A stretch of 64,000 bases of DNA from Gimibacter soli (GTDB taxonomy: Bacteria > Pseudomonadota > Alphaproteobacteria > Sphingomonadales > Kordiimonadaceae). The stretch lies in contig NZ_CP116805.1 in assembly GCF_028463845.1 (NCBI RefSeq), forward strand, positions 2,356,001 through 2,420,000, read 5' to 3'. Position 1 is the first letter of the stretch. Each line of letters opens with the position of its first letter. Position numbers and translations under genes: made by a program. Shown one piece after another: positions 8,477 to 15,956 of this stretch. The notes below the pieces were generated by a model. That model was not told the origin of the DNA, did not search any database, and saw only the letters and a list, made by a program, of their open reading frames with translations.

Positions 8477-10039
8477 ATGATCATTCGATTGCTGGCTGCT
8501 ATCGGCGCCCTAGTGGGCCTGAGCCAAGCGGCTTTCGCGCAGGAAGCGGCAGAACGAACCTTTTCGCAGACCGTCAATGACACGATCTCGCCGATTACAG
8601 ATTTCATCTCGAACGAGATCATCTTCTTCAAAATCCCGCTCAGCGCTTTCATCGACGGCGCACCGGACGTTCCCTTCCTCATCGTGTGGCTGCTCTCGGG
8701 CGGCATTTTCTTCACCTTCTATATGGGCTTTATCAACCTTCGCGGTTTTGCTCAGTCGCTCAGGATCGTTTCCGGGCGTTATGACAACCCGGCAGATCCC
8801 GGTGAAGTTACCCACTTCCAGGCCCTGACAGCCGCCCTTTCGGCCACCGTCGGCCTCGGCAACATCGCAGGTGTGGCACTCGCCATCACGCTTGGCGGCC
8901 CTGGCGCCACCTTCTGGATGATCCTCGCCGGCCTTTTCGGCATGACCAGCAAGTTTGTGGAAGTGACCCTTGGTCACAAATACCGTCAGATCGACGAGAA
9001 TGGCGTGGTGGCCGGTGGCCCCATGCATTATCTGTCGAAAGGCCTTGCTGCCCGTAACTGGCCGAACGCCGGCCGCATCGTGGCGGTGATCTTTGCCGTG
9101 ATCTGTATCGGCGGCGCCTTCGGGGCCGGCAACATGTTCCAGGCAAACCAGGCGACTGCCCAGCTTGCCAACGTGGCAGCGGACCTGACCGGTGGTGCGG
9201 AGAGCATCTTCTTCGGCCGTCCGTGGATTTTCGGCATCATCTATGCGGCGGGACTTGCGCTTGTGATCGTCGGCGGCATTCGCGGCATCACCCGCGTCAC
9301 CGAGTTCCTGGTACCCATCATGGCGGGGATCTATGTGATCGCCGCCCTTTTCATTATCGGCGCCAATATCGAGCACCTGCCCGATGCCTTCGTCGCCATC
9401 TTTGAAGGCGCCTTCACCGGTGACGGCGTTGCCGGTGGTATCCTTGGCGTGATGTATATGGGTCTGCGCCGTGCGACCTTCTCGAACGAAGCGGGCCTCG
9501 GCACTGCCTCGATCGCCCACGCCGCCGCCAAGACGAAAGAGCCGGTGGCAGAAGGCCTCGTGGCCCTTCTTGAGCCCTTCGTCGATACCGTCGTCATCTG
9601 CACCATGACGGCGCTCGTGATCATCATCACCGACATGCATATCAACGGCGCCGGCCTTGACGGCATCGCGCTGACGTCGGCTGCCTTCGACAGCTTCATC
9701 GACGGCTTCCGTTATGTGCTGACGATTGCCGTGCCGCTCTTCGCCTTCTCGACGACCATCACCTATTACTATTACGGCGAACGTGCCCTGCACTTCCTGA
9801 CCGGCGGCAACAAGGGCAACACTGTCCATGTCTATAAAGCCACCTATCTGGCGGCGATCGTCGTGGGTTCGGCCATGCAGCTGACCGCCGTGATGGACTT
9901 TGCAGATGCGATGCTCCTTGCCCTCGGCTTCCCGAACCTTGTGGGTGTGTTCATCATGCGCCGCGAAGTGAAGGCGATGCTGACGGACTACCTGACCCGC
10001 CTCAAAGCTGGCGAGATCAAACCGTTCACCGGAAAATGA
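8477..10039 (+). CDS. AGCS family sodium:alanine/glycine symporter
   Basis: 520 aa from the ATG at 8477. The segment from about 115 to 155 carries the AGCS signature with V-G-L-G-N-I-A-G-V-A, A-I-T-L-G-G-P-G-A and F-W-M. Later landmarks are GGPMHYLSKGL, GAFGAGNMFQANQA and FSNEAGLGTASIAHAAAKT, typical of these permeases, with about 11 membrane spans. AGCS proteins import alanine or glycine with sodium across the inner membrane. The first 22 residues resemble a cleavable signal peptide (ending A-A-F-A-Q), followed by about 50 extra residues before the first core helix, an unusual extension for the family. An upstream in-frame ATG at 8429 is less likely because the signal-like segment starts at 8477. 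Confidence 0.93.
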   Translation: MIIRLLAAIGALVGLSQAAFAQEAAERTFSQTVNDTISPITDFISNEIIFFKIPLSAFIDGAPDVPFLIVWLLSGGIFFTFYMGFINLRGFAQSLRIVSGRYDNPADPGEVTHFQALTAALSATVGLGNIAGVALAITLGGPGATFWMILAGLFGMTSKFVEVTLGHKYRQIDENGVVAGGPMHYLSKGLAARNWPNAGRIVAVIFAVICIGGAFGAGNMFQANQATAQLANVAADLTGGAESIFFGRPWIFGIIYAAGLALVIVGGIRGITRVTEFLVPIMAGIYVIAALFIIGANIEHLPDAFVAIFEGAFTGDGVAGGILGVMYMGLRRATFSNEAGLGTASIAHAAAKTKEPVAEGLVALLEPFVDTVVICTMTALVIIITDMHINGAGLDGIALTSAAFDSFIDGFRYVLTIAVPLFAFSTTITYYYYGERALHFLTGGNKGNTVHVYKATYLAAIVVGSAMQLTAVMDFADAMLLALGFPNLVGVFIMRREVKAMLTDYLTRLKAGEIKPFTGK

Positions 10040-10046
10040 TCAGGCT

Positions 10047-10071
10047 CCGGCGCGGCAATTCGCCGCGCCGG
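10047..10071 (+). terminator. Perfect 10-bp inverted repeat after the symporter gene
   Basis: CCGGCGCGGC (10047-10056), loop AATTC, GCCGCGCCGG (10062-10071), 7 bp after the stop codon. The stem is very stable but no T-run follows (GCTTGCGTCC), so it may be an RNA 3'-end stabiliser or rho-assisted terminator rather than a classic intrinsic one. The rest of 10072-10218 shows nothing else clear. Confidence 0.5.
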
Positions 10072-10218
10072 GCTTGCGTCCGGTTCAGCGCAGGTTCATC
10101 ATAAGAGTTGAAAATGGCGGTCCATGGCCGCCTTTTTCTTGTTCGGCAGACGGAATTCCGCCAGCCATCCGCCAGACCGGTCCCTACCCCAGGGCCAAAG
10201 ACTTCAAGGATTTATCCC

Positions 10219-10608
10219 ATGCTGAAATCCCTTCTCAATGCGACTGTCGCCACCCTGATCGTCGCCACCGCGCTGACCACCGGTGCGCAAGCGGCCGGTG
10301 ACCCGGCCAAGGGCAAGATGATTTTCAACCGCTGCAAGGCCTGCCACACGCTGACTGCCGCCGAGCGCCTGAAGATGGGCCCGTCGCTCGCAGGCGTTTT
10401 TGGCCGCAAGGCCGGCACGTCGGAAGGCTACAAATATTCGCCGGCAATGGTGGAATCGGAAGTCGTGTGGAGTGCTGAAACGCTCGATCAGTATCTCGCT
10501 GATCCCAAAGGCTTCATCCCGAAGAACAAGATGATCTTCCCAGGACTGAAGAAGGATCAGGACCGCGCTGACGTGATCGCGTATCTCGAACAGGCGACAA
10601 AAGAGTAA
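10219..10608 (+). CDS. Periplasmic c-type cytochrome (cytochrome c2-like)
   Basis: 129 aa. A signal peptide (about 1-25, ending G-A-Q-A) is followed by one heme-binding motif C-K-A-C-H (C39, C42, H43) and a likely Met axial ligand at about M105 in P-K-N-K-M-I-F-P-G. Fold landmarks GPSLAGVFGRKAG and a C-terminal DVIAYL helix are those of class I soluble cytochromes c2/c552. It would carry electrons in the periplasm, for example from the bc1 complex to a terminal oxidase. The ATG at 10219 is preceded by AAGGA at good spacing and begins the signal peptide; a longer in-frame reading from 10108 is not supported. Confidence 0.93.
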   Translation: MLKSLLNATVATLIVATALTTGAQAAGDPAKGKMIFNRCKACHTLTAAERLKMGPSLAGVFGRKAGTSEGYKYSPAMVESEVVWSAETLDQYLADPKGFIPKNKMIFPGLKKDQDRADVIAYLEQATKE

Positions 10609-10669
10609 TTAGCGGTTATAGTCGGCGCGCAAATAAGAACCGACTAACCGTCGATGCGAGGAAAAACAA

Positions 10670-11317
10670 ATGCTTGATAGACTGAGCAAACAGGCCTTCG
10701 GGGCCGTTTGCGCCCTCTTCATGCTGGGCGCGGGCATTGCCCACGCCCAGGATACCGCCGTGGCCGATCCCCAAGGGGCCGTGGCATTCATCGAATCTGT
10801 GGCTGATGACACCAAGGCCGTCTGGAGCGATTCAACGCTTTCAGACGCCGACCGCACCACTGCTTTCCGCAAGATTTTCCGGCAAGCTGCCGATATCGAC
10901 CTTCTGGCAAAAGGCATGCTTGGCCGTCACTACCGGTCGGCAACGCCGGACCAGCGCTCCGCCTATATGGTTGCGATGACCGATTACATCATCGGTGAAT
11001 TCGACAAGCGCATGCAGCAGATCGGCTTCAAGGATGTGGAAATCGTCGGCACCACGCCGGCTTCTGGCAAGGGCGGCCACCTGTTTGTCCGCACCAAGGT
11101 CGACCGTGCTGAAGGTGCACCGATCCTGGCTGACTGGCGCGTCCGCAAAAAGGACGGCGGCTTCCAGATCGTCAATCTCGAGGTTGAAGGCATCAACCTG
11201 CTGATCACCAACCGCGAACAATTCTCGGCGCGCATCGCCGAAATCGGGCTGGACGGCCTGATTGCCGAACTCAAGGCCACTTACAGCACGGCTTCCGCCG
11301 CGCCGGTCGGCAACTGA
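10670..11317 (+). CDS. mlaC: MlaC/Ttg2D family phospholipid-binding periplasmic protein
   Basis: 215 aa with a signal peptide (about 1-26, ending I-A-H-A-Q). The remainder matches the MlaC (tolerance protein Ttg2D) family: D-A-D-R-T-T-A-F-R-K-I-F around 60-72, D-I-D-L-L-A-K-G-M-L-G-R-H-Y around 77-90, then V-R-T-K-V and I-L-A-D-W-R-V-R-K-K-D-G-G-F-Q-I-V-N-L-E-V-E-G segments. MlaC ferries phospholipids between outer and inner membranes with the MlaFEDB transporter. None of those partners is adjacent, so this is an orphan copy or the other genes lie elsewhere. A GAGG ribosome-binding site precedes the ATG. It converges with the ACT-domain gene 10 bp away. Confidence 0.88.
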   Translation: MLDRLSKQAFGAVCALFMLGAGIAHAQDTAVADPQGAVAFIESVADDTKAVWSDSTLSDADRTTAFRKIFRQAADIDLLAKGMLGRHYRSATPDQRSAYMVAMTDYIIGEFDKRMQQIGFKDVEIVGTTPASGKGGHLFVRTKVDRAEGAPILADWRVRKKDGGFQIVNLEVEGINLLITNREQFSARIAEIGLDGLIAELKATYSTASAAPVGN

Positions 11318-11327
11318 CCAGTTCTGA

Positions 11328-11906
11328 TCAGTCCGTCGCGGCCACGGTCGCGACGGATACAGGCTCCATCACACACAGAAGCCGCAAGCTGCCAGCCGTA
11401 TTGTAAAGCGCACTTTCAAGCGCCGTTGCCCGGGCAGCCGGCACATTCACCGCAAATCGCGTCCTGTAATCGAAACCGGCCTCGGTTTCGATCCGGCGGC
11501 TGTTCATCCGCACGATATTGGCGTCGTAATCGACAAGCACTTCACTGATCCGGGCCACCAGCCCCGGGCGGTCACCGCCCTTAACCTCGATCACATGAGT
11601 GATGGTGCCGCTGTCATCGCGGGTGAGGTTGAAGGGGAAGCTCGTGACCGCAATACGGGCACCCTCGAGCAGATCGAGGGCAGCAAGCCCTTCCTGCACT
11701 TCTTCAGGCGTCGTCAGCGTCGCGAATTCTGCCACACAGCTGAATTCGAACCCCTGCCCCAGTACCGCATAGGCGCTGTCGGCAAGGTTTGCACCGATTT
11801 CGAAAAGATAGCTCGAGACAGCAGAAACAACACCGACCCGGTCACGCCCGATGATCGAAATAAGGAGATTACTGGAGACCCGTTCCTGACCTTGTGTGTT
11901 GCTCAT
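11328..11906 (-). CDS. Two-ACT-domain protein, GcvR-like regulator
   Basis: 192 aa from the ATG at 11906; a longer frame to 11996 has no better start. Two tandem ACT domains are visible: the first (about 13-90) opens LLISIIGRDRVGVVSAVSSY, the second (about 103-185) contains G-G-D-R-P-G-L-V-A-R-I-S-E-V-L. Both have the D-R-x-G-x-V turn that binds amino acids in ACT domains. The layout equals that of GcvR-type regulators of the glycine cleavage system, which act by protein contact and amino-acid sensing; no glycine cleavage genes are nearby. It is transcribed divergently from the DUF4170 gene. Confidence 0.82.
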   Translation of the reverse strand: MSNTQGQERVSSNLLISIIGRDRVGVVSAVSSYLFEIGANLADSAYAVLGQGFEFSCVAEFATLTTPEEVQEGLAALDLLEGARIAVTSFPFNLTRDDSGTITHVIEVKGGDRPGLVARISEVLVDYDANIVRMNSRRIETEAGFDYRTRFAVNVPAARATALESALYNTAGSLRLLCVMEPVSVATVAATD

Positions 11907-12001
11907 GTTCTTGCCTGCTTGAAAAAAAATGATGCTGCGCCACAATGGATTTGATACACAGGCGCCGCGCTCCACAATCATTTTCATTAGGGACATAGCC
12001 C

Positions 12002-12223
12002 ATGTCTGACAAGCAACTTCTTCACCTCGTCTTCGGCGGTCCGGTTTCGGACCCGCAGACGCTTGATTTCACCGATCTGAGCAAGCTTGAGATCGTCGGT
12101 GTCTTCGGCTCCTACCAGGAAGCCGAAAACGCATGGCGCAGCGTCAGCCAGGCCAATGTGGATGACGCGATGACCCGTTATGTGGTCGTGCACCTGCACA
12201 AGTTGCTGACGCCGGAAATCTGA
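12002..12223 (+). CDS. DUF4170 family small protein
   Basis: 73 aa, no signal peptide or membrane segment. The sequence LHLVFGGPV, then GVFGSYQEAENAWRSVSQ and TRYVVVHLHKL matches the small DUF4170 family of alphaproteobacteria, whose role is unknown. An AGGGA ribosome-binding site lies at suitable spacing. A strong terminator follows at 12255. Confidence 0.85.
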   Translation: MSDKQLLHLVFGGPVSDPQTLDFTDLSKLEIVGVFGSYQEAENAWRSVSQANVDDAMTRYVVVHLHKLLTPEI

Positions 12224-12254
12224 AAGCCCACGCTTTCGCCGGCTTTGAAATGAG

Positions 12255-12293
12255 AAAAGCCCCGCAGGCAGAGCGCTTGCGGGGCTTTTTTTG
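12255..12293 (+). terminator. Rho-independent terminator after the DUF4170 gene
   Basis: AAAAGCCCCGC (12255-12265) pairs perfectly with GCGGGGCTTTT (12279-12289), continuing into a run of T. The flanking A-run makes it usable on the minus strand too, where the next small gene ends at 12313. Confidence 0.92.
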
Positions 12294-12312
12294 CGGAGCG
12301 CTATCGGGGGGA

Positions 12313-12522
12313 TCAGCGCGTCGACGCGGGGGCAGCAAAATGGGCGTCAAGGCCATCGGCAATCGCTTCGCCTTCAAGGTCATAAGCGCCGAGGTGGCCG
12401 TGGAGATAGGTCATGGCTTCCTCGCGGCTGCCAAACTGGCGGCGGGAAAGCTCAAGCTGGGCAATCCGGCGGATGCCTTCGATATCGATCGGGGAATAGT
12501 ACATCGTCCCTTCGTCTTTCAT
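12313..12522 (-). CDS. Small hypothetical protein
   Basis: 69 aa from the ATG at 12522, or 63 aa from the ATG at 12504 (preceded by AAGGGA at short distance). The segment IEGIRRIAQLELSRRQFG and REEAMTYLHGHLGAYDLEGEA gives a plausible compact helix-strand fold with coding-like composition. I do not recognise a family. It sits alone between the DUF4170 terminator and hspQ, and transcribes toward that terminator. Confidence 0.6.
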   Translation of the reverse strand: MKDEGTMYYSPIDIEGIRRIAQLELSRRQFGSREEAMTYLHGHLGAYDLEGEAIADGLDAHFAAPASTR

Positions 12523-12674
12523 TTCTTCTTCTGCGATTCACGTATTTCAGCCACCCTAGAAGGGATCACCGGACGAAATCGTGACAGTTAGATGACGTTT
12601 TGGTGACAAGGCCCGATGGTTGACATTCGGCTCGCCTGCACCTATCTCACGGCGCAGAAGGAGTAACGAGGACC

Positions 12675-13019
12675 ATGACAACGAATCCGCCCATCACCCG
12701 GAATGCGCTTTTCACGATCGGCCAGGTCGTGAAGCATCGCGTGTTTCCGTTCCGTGGCGTGATCTTTGATGTGGACCCGGAATTCGCCAATACGGAAGAA
12801 TGGTGGGAATCGATCCCGGCCGAAATCCGGCCCGAGAAAGGCCAGCCGTTCTATCATCTGCTCGCGGAGAATGGCGAGCAGTCGTACGAAGCCTATGTTT
12901 CGCAACAGAATCTGGTGCCGGACGACAGCGGCGAACCGGTTGATCACCCTGATGTACCCGACATGTTCGGCGAATATCTCGGGGATCGCTACCGCATCAA
13001 GGAAAGCCAGCGGCATTGA
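12675..13019 (+). CDS. hspQ: HspQ / YccV-like hemimethylated-DNA-binding protein
   Basis: 114 aa. The core IGQVVKHRVFPFRGVIFDVDP (about 16-35), EEWW, then QPFYHLLAENGE, YVSQQNLV and a short acidic tail are diagnostic of the YccV/HspQ family. In enterobacteria HspQ binds hemimethylated DNA near the origin and acts as a Lon specificity factor; the alphaproteobacterial role is less clear. AAGGAG and GAGG elements precede the ATG. A bidirectional terminator follows. Confidence 0.93.
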   Translation: MTTNPPITRNALFTIGQVVKHRVFPFRGVIFDVDPEFANTEEWWESIPAEIRPEKGQPFYHLLAENGEQSYEAYVSQQNLVPDDSGEPVDHPDVPDMFGEYLGDRYRIKESQRH

Positions 13020-13026
13020 GACAAAG

Positions 13027-13056
13027 AAAAAGGCGGCCAGATCGGCCGCCTTTTCT
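13027..13056. terminator. Bidirectional terminator between hspQ and the CoxIV peptide gene
   Basis: AAAAA, GGCGGCC (13032-13038), loop AGATC, GGCCGCC (13044-13050), TTTTC. Both convergent genes end within 25 bp of it. Confidence 0.9.
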
Positions 13057-13077
13057 CATACCGGGTATCCGGTTTCC

Positions 13078-13194
13078 TCAGGCGAGGAAAATCTTCATCA
13101 GCACGAGGACCGCGACAATCGCGACGGTCGACCGAACGGCCACCTTGATGAAGCCATTGTAGGTGGTTTCCTGTTCTTTAACGTCCATCGACAT
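13078..13194 (-). CDS. aa3-type cytochrome c oxidase subunit IV (38-aa membrane peptide)
   Basis: 38 aa with one C-terminal transmembrane helix (about 19-36, S-T-V-A-I-V-A-V-L-V-L-M-K-I-F). The N-terminal E-T-T-Y-N-G-F-I-K motif followed by the hydrophobic stretch matches the tiny bacterial CoxIV family of alphaproteobacterial aa3 oxidases. The ATG at 13194 is chosen because GGGAG lies 6 bp upstream; another ATG two codons earlier abuts that site. It lies downstream of a PLP dehydratase gene, with no other oxidase subunit in the window. Confidence 0.85.
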   Translation of the reverse strand: MSMDVKEQETTYNGFIKVAVRSTVAIVAVLVLMKIFLA

Positions 13195-13271
13195 GATCAT
13201 CTCCCAAAGTATGGAGGGCCCCAGCCCGTTGTTTTTTGCTCTATAACCGATTGTGACAGTCCGGCCAAGCC

Positions 13272-14258
13272 TCAAACCGCAGTGCCGGCGAGGCAAGCCG
13301 CGAGAAGTTTGGGGTCGATATTGCCGCCCGAAAGCACGATCACGCTGGTCTGCCCCTTCGCTTCAACACGGCCTTCAAGGAGTGCCGCGAGCGAGACAAC
13401 ACCCCCCGGTTCGGTCGTCAGTTTCAGGATTTCAGAGGCATAGGCCACGGCATCAGCTGCCTCGCGGTCCGATACGGTCAGGCCCTTCACGCCAAAGGCT
13501 TGAAGCACGGCAAAGGTCAGCGGCCCAGGCGAATCCGAGAGAAGCGCGTCGCAGATCGACTTTACCGTGATATCCGCCTGCTGGCGCGTACCGCTTTCCA
13601 GCGAACGCTTGGTGTCGTCATAGGTCGCGGGTTCCACCACATACCGGGCAGCACCCGGAAATTCGCGCCCGAGCACGGTATAAAGCCCCGAAGCGAGGCC
13701 ACCGCCACCGCAGCCGGTGAGGATTTGGTCGGGGGTTACGCCAATCGCCTTCAGGTCTTCTGCGATCTCAAGCCCGATGGTGCCCTGCCCGGCCATGATA
13801 TAAGGGTCGTTGAAGGATGGCACGACGATGGCGCCTTCCTTTTCGCTGATCTCGGCAGCAATCGCTTCGCGGCTTTCGCTGTAGCGGTCAAACAGCCTGA
13901 CAATCGCGCCATATCCTTTGGTATTGCGAACCTTGATCTCGGGGGCGTCCTTCGGCATCACGATGGTCGCCTTCACGCCCAGCATGCGGGCAGCGAGCGC
14001 CACGCCCTGCGCGTGGTTGCCGCTCGAGAAAGCCACAACGCCGCGCTTCTTTTCCTCGTCCGTCAGCTGCGAGATGCGGTTATAGGCTCCCCGGAACTTG
14101 AAGGCACCGGCGTGCTGCAGGCATTCGGGCTTGATGAAGACGCGCCCGCCAAGGCGTTCATTGAGGGCAAGGTTTTCGATAAGCGGGGTGCGAACGGCAA
14201 TCCCCTTGATGCGGCCGGCAGCGGCAACAATATCCTCGTAGCTGATCGCGAGTGTCAT
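13272..14258 (-). CDS. PLP-dependent threonine/serine dehydratase
   Basis: 328 aa, the length of catabolic (short) threonine dehydratases with no C-terminal ACT domain. The PLP lysine lies in FKFRGA (about residue 54), followed by S-S-G-N-H-A-Q-G, the phosphate loop G-C-G-G-G-G-L-A-S-G near 185 and the C-terminal S-G-G-N-I-D. Such enzymes deaminate threonine or serine to 2-oxo acids in the cytoplasm; serine racemase or hydroxyaspartate dehydratase activity is possible in the same family. It starts 4 bp after the small membrane protein gene and is downstream of an omega-aminotransferase, so it is likely co-transcribed with the amine-catabolic run. Confidence 0.9.
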   Translation of the reverse strand: MTLAISYEDIVAAAGRIKGIAVRTPLIENLALNERLGGRVFIKPECLQHAGAFKFRGAYNRISQLTDEEKKRGVVAFSSGNHAQGVALAARMLGVKATIVMPKDAPEIKVRNTKGYGAIVRLFDRYSESREAIAAEISEKEGAIVVPSFNDPYIMAGQGTIGLEIAEDLKAIGVTPDQILTGCGGGGLASGLYTVLGREFPGAARYVVEPATYDDTKRSLESGTRQQADITVKSICDALLSDSPGPLTFAVLQAFGVKGLTVSDREAADAVAYASEILKLTTEPGGVVSLAALLEGRVEAKGQTSVIVLSGGNIDPKLLAACLAGTAV

Positions 14259-14262
14259 GGTC

Positions 14263-14508
14263 TTATTTATCCTTTTTTCGGCGCGGGCGATGCTTGTGCC
14301 ACCAGCGCAACAGCCTGACTTCCATGCGCCGGCGGAACCGGCGCACGGCGGGATAATCCACGGAAAGGATCACAAGGCCAAGCGGTATCATCCAGAATCC
14401 GAGAACCGGCAGAAATCCGAGGATGCCGCCAATGACCAGAAGGACGCCTACAATGAGGCGTCCCAGCTGGTTGTTCGGAATTGTCTTCTTGATCTTCTGG
14501 CGGATCAT
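14263..14508 (-). CDS. Small two-helix membrane protein (PGPGW-like)
   Basis: 81 aa. A central hydrophobic region (about 15-50) with G-G-I-L-G-F-L-P-V-L-G-F-W-M-I-P-L-G-L resembles the putative transmembrane PGPGW family: two short helices around a Pro/Gly turn. The C-terminus is very basic (R-R-M-E-V-R, K-H-R-P-R-R-K-K-D-K), suggesting a cytoplasmic tail. It is packed between the aminotransferase (15 bp) and the dehydratase (4 bp). No function is known. Confidence 0.75.
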   Translation of the reverse strand: MIRQKIKKTIPNNQLGRLIVGVLLVIGGILGFLPVLGFWMIPLGLVILSVDYPAVRRFRRRMEVRLLRWWHKHRPRRKKDK

Positions 14509-14523
14509 GTCCCGCCCCTTCGG

Positions 14524-15852
14524 TCAGTCGACCGCTGCAAGCGTTTCGGCGAACAGGTTGAAGATACGGTCGATATGCGCCTTGTCGGAAACAAGCGGCG
14601 GAGCGATGGCAATATGATCGCCCGACAGCCGTACTTTCAGGCCCATTTCAAACGCCTTCAGGAACACATCGTTCGCCCGTGCACCCAAGACGCCGTCGCG
14701 CTGCGCCACGGTGAAGGCACTCATGAAGCCGAGGTTGCGGATATCGGTCACATGCTTTGCCGTTTTAAGGCCATGGGCCGCCGCGCCGAAATGCGGCTCA
14801 AGGGTCTGGACATTCTCGTAAACGCCCTCTTCCTTGAAGACCTTCTGGGTGGCAAGCGCCGCGGCCACGGCCAGCGGGTGCGCCGAATAGGTATAGCCGT
14901 GGAACAGCTCAACCCCGCCCTTCGTTTCATCCATGAAGGTATCGTAGATGCGCTTCTGCACGATCACAGCGCCCATCGGCACGGTGCCGTTGTTGATGGC
15001 TTTGGCGGTCGTGATGATATCGGGTTCCACCTTGAAGCGCTCGGCAGCACTGGCATAACCCAGACGCCCGAAGGCCGTGATCACCTCGTCGAAAATCAGG
15101 AGGATGCCGTGCTTTGCGGTAATTTCGCGCAGGCGCTCCAGATAGCCGATGGGCGGGATGAACACACCAGCCGAACCCACAACAGGCTCGACGATCACCG
15201 CAGCGATGGTGGAGGCATCATGCAGCTTCACCAGATTTTCAAGCTCGTCGGCGTAAGCGGCACCCGTTTCCGGCTGGCCGTTCGTGAAGGCCATGGTCGC
15301 CGGGTCATAGGGGAAAGGCATGTGGTCCACACCCGGCAGCAGCGAGCCGAAGAATTTGCGGTTATTGACCATGCCGCCAACCGAGATGCCGCCAAAGCCC
15401 ACGCCGTGATAACCGTTGAAGCGACCGATCAGGCGGGTCCGCGATGCGTCTCCCTTGAGGCGGTGGTAGGCGATGGCGATCTTGAGCGCGGTATCCACCG
15501 ATTCCGAGCCCGAGTTCGTGAAGAAGACATGGTCAAGCGAGCCGGGCATCACGTCCGCCACCACATTGGCGAGCTCGAACGCCGGGCGGTGGCCGAAGCC
15601 GAAGGCGGTGGAATAGTCCAGCTTGCCGGCCTGTTCGCGGATCGCTTCGGTCACTTTCGGATGGCCGTGCCCCAGCGCTGAACACCAGAGGCCTGAGGAG
15701 CCGTCAATCACCTGACGGCCATCGTCCGTGGTGAAATAGAGGCCCGCAGCGCTTTCCAGGAGGCGCGGTTTGGCCTTGAAGGCCTTGTTGGGCGTGAACG
15801 GCATCCAGTAGGCCTGCAGTTCATCGTTCCGAAGCGGATTGGAGGAGGTCAT
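14524..15852 (-). CDS. Class III omega-aminotransferase (beta-alanine/putrescine:pyruvate type)
   Basis: 442 aa. Class III aminotransferase landmarks: YWMPFTPN near 15, F-T-N-S-G-S-E-S-V-D-T-A near 115, GRFNGYHG near 148, D-E-V-I-T-A-F-G-R-L-G near 255 and the PLP lysine in T-A-K-A-I-N-N-G near 288. The N-terminal part closely resembles omega-amino acid:pyruvate aminotransferases, which use beta-alanine, putrescine or similar amines with pyruvate. Its position, downstream of the PuuA/PuuB-like genes and TonB receptor on the same strand, makes an amine-degradation role likely. Exact substrate cannot be read from sequence. Confidence 0.9.
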   Translation of the reverse strand: MTSSNPLRNDELQAYWMPFTPNKAFKAKPRLLESAAGLYFTTDDGRQVIDGSSGLWCSALGHGHPKVTEAIREQAGKLDYSTAFGFGHRPAFELANVVADVMPGSLDHVFFTNSGSESVDTALKIAIAYHRLKGDASRTRLIGRFNGYHGVGFGGISVGGMVNNRKFFGSLLPGVDHMPFPYDPATMAFTNGQPETGAAYADELENLVKLHDASTIAAVIVEPVVGSAGVFIPPIGYLERLREITAKHGILLIFDEVITAFGRLGYASAAERFKVEPDIITTAKAINNGTVPMGAVIVQKRIYDTFMDETKGGVELFHGYTYSAHPLAVAAALATQKVFKEEGVYENVQTLEPHFGAAAHGLKTAKHVTDIRNLGFMSAFTVAQRDGVLGARANDVFLKAFEMGLKVRLSGDHIAIAPPLVSDKAHIDRIFNLFAETLAAVD

Positions 15853-15921
15853 GAAACACCTGATGCTTTGGCGAAAGCGGCTCTCCGGCCGTCGCCTCTG
15901 GACTTGATCTTTTGTGGGATC

Positions 15922-15941
15922 GGGGCGGCCGCAGCCGCCCC
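15922..15941 (-). terminator. GC-rich hairpin after the TonB receptor gene
   Basis: GGGGCGGC (15922-15929), 4-base loop, GCCGCCCC (15934-15941): a perfect 8-bp stem 16 bp past the receptor stop. No T-run follows on the minus strand, so it may cause partial termination or stabilise the receptor mRNA end rather than stop transcription into the aminotransferase gene. Confidence 0.4.
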
Positions 15942-15956
15942 GCCCGAAGCGCTAGA

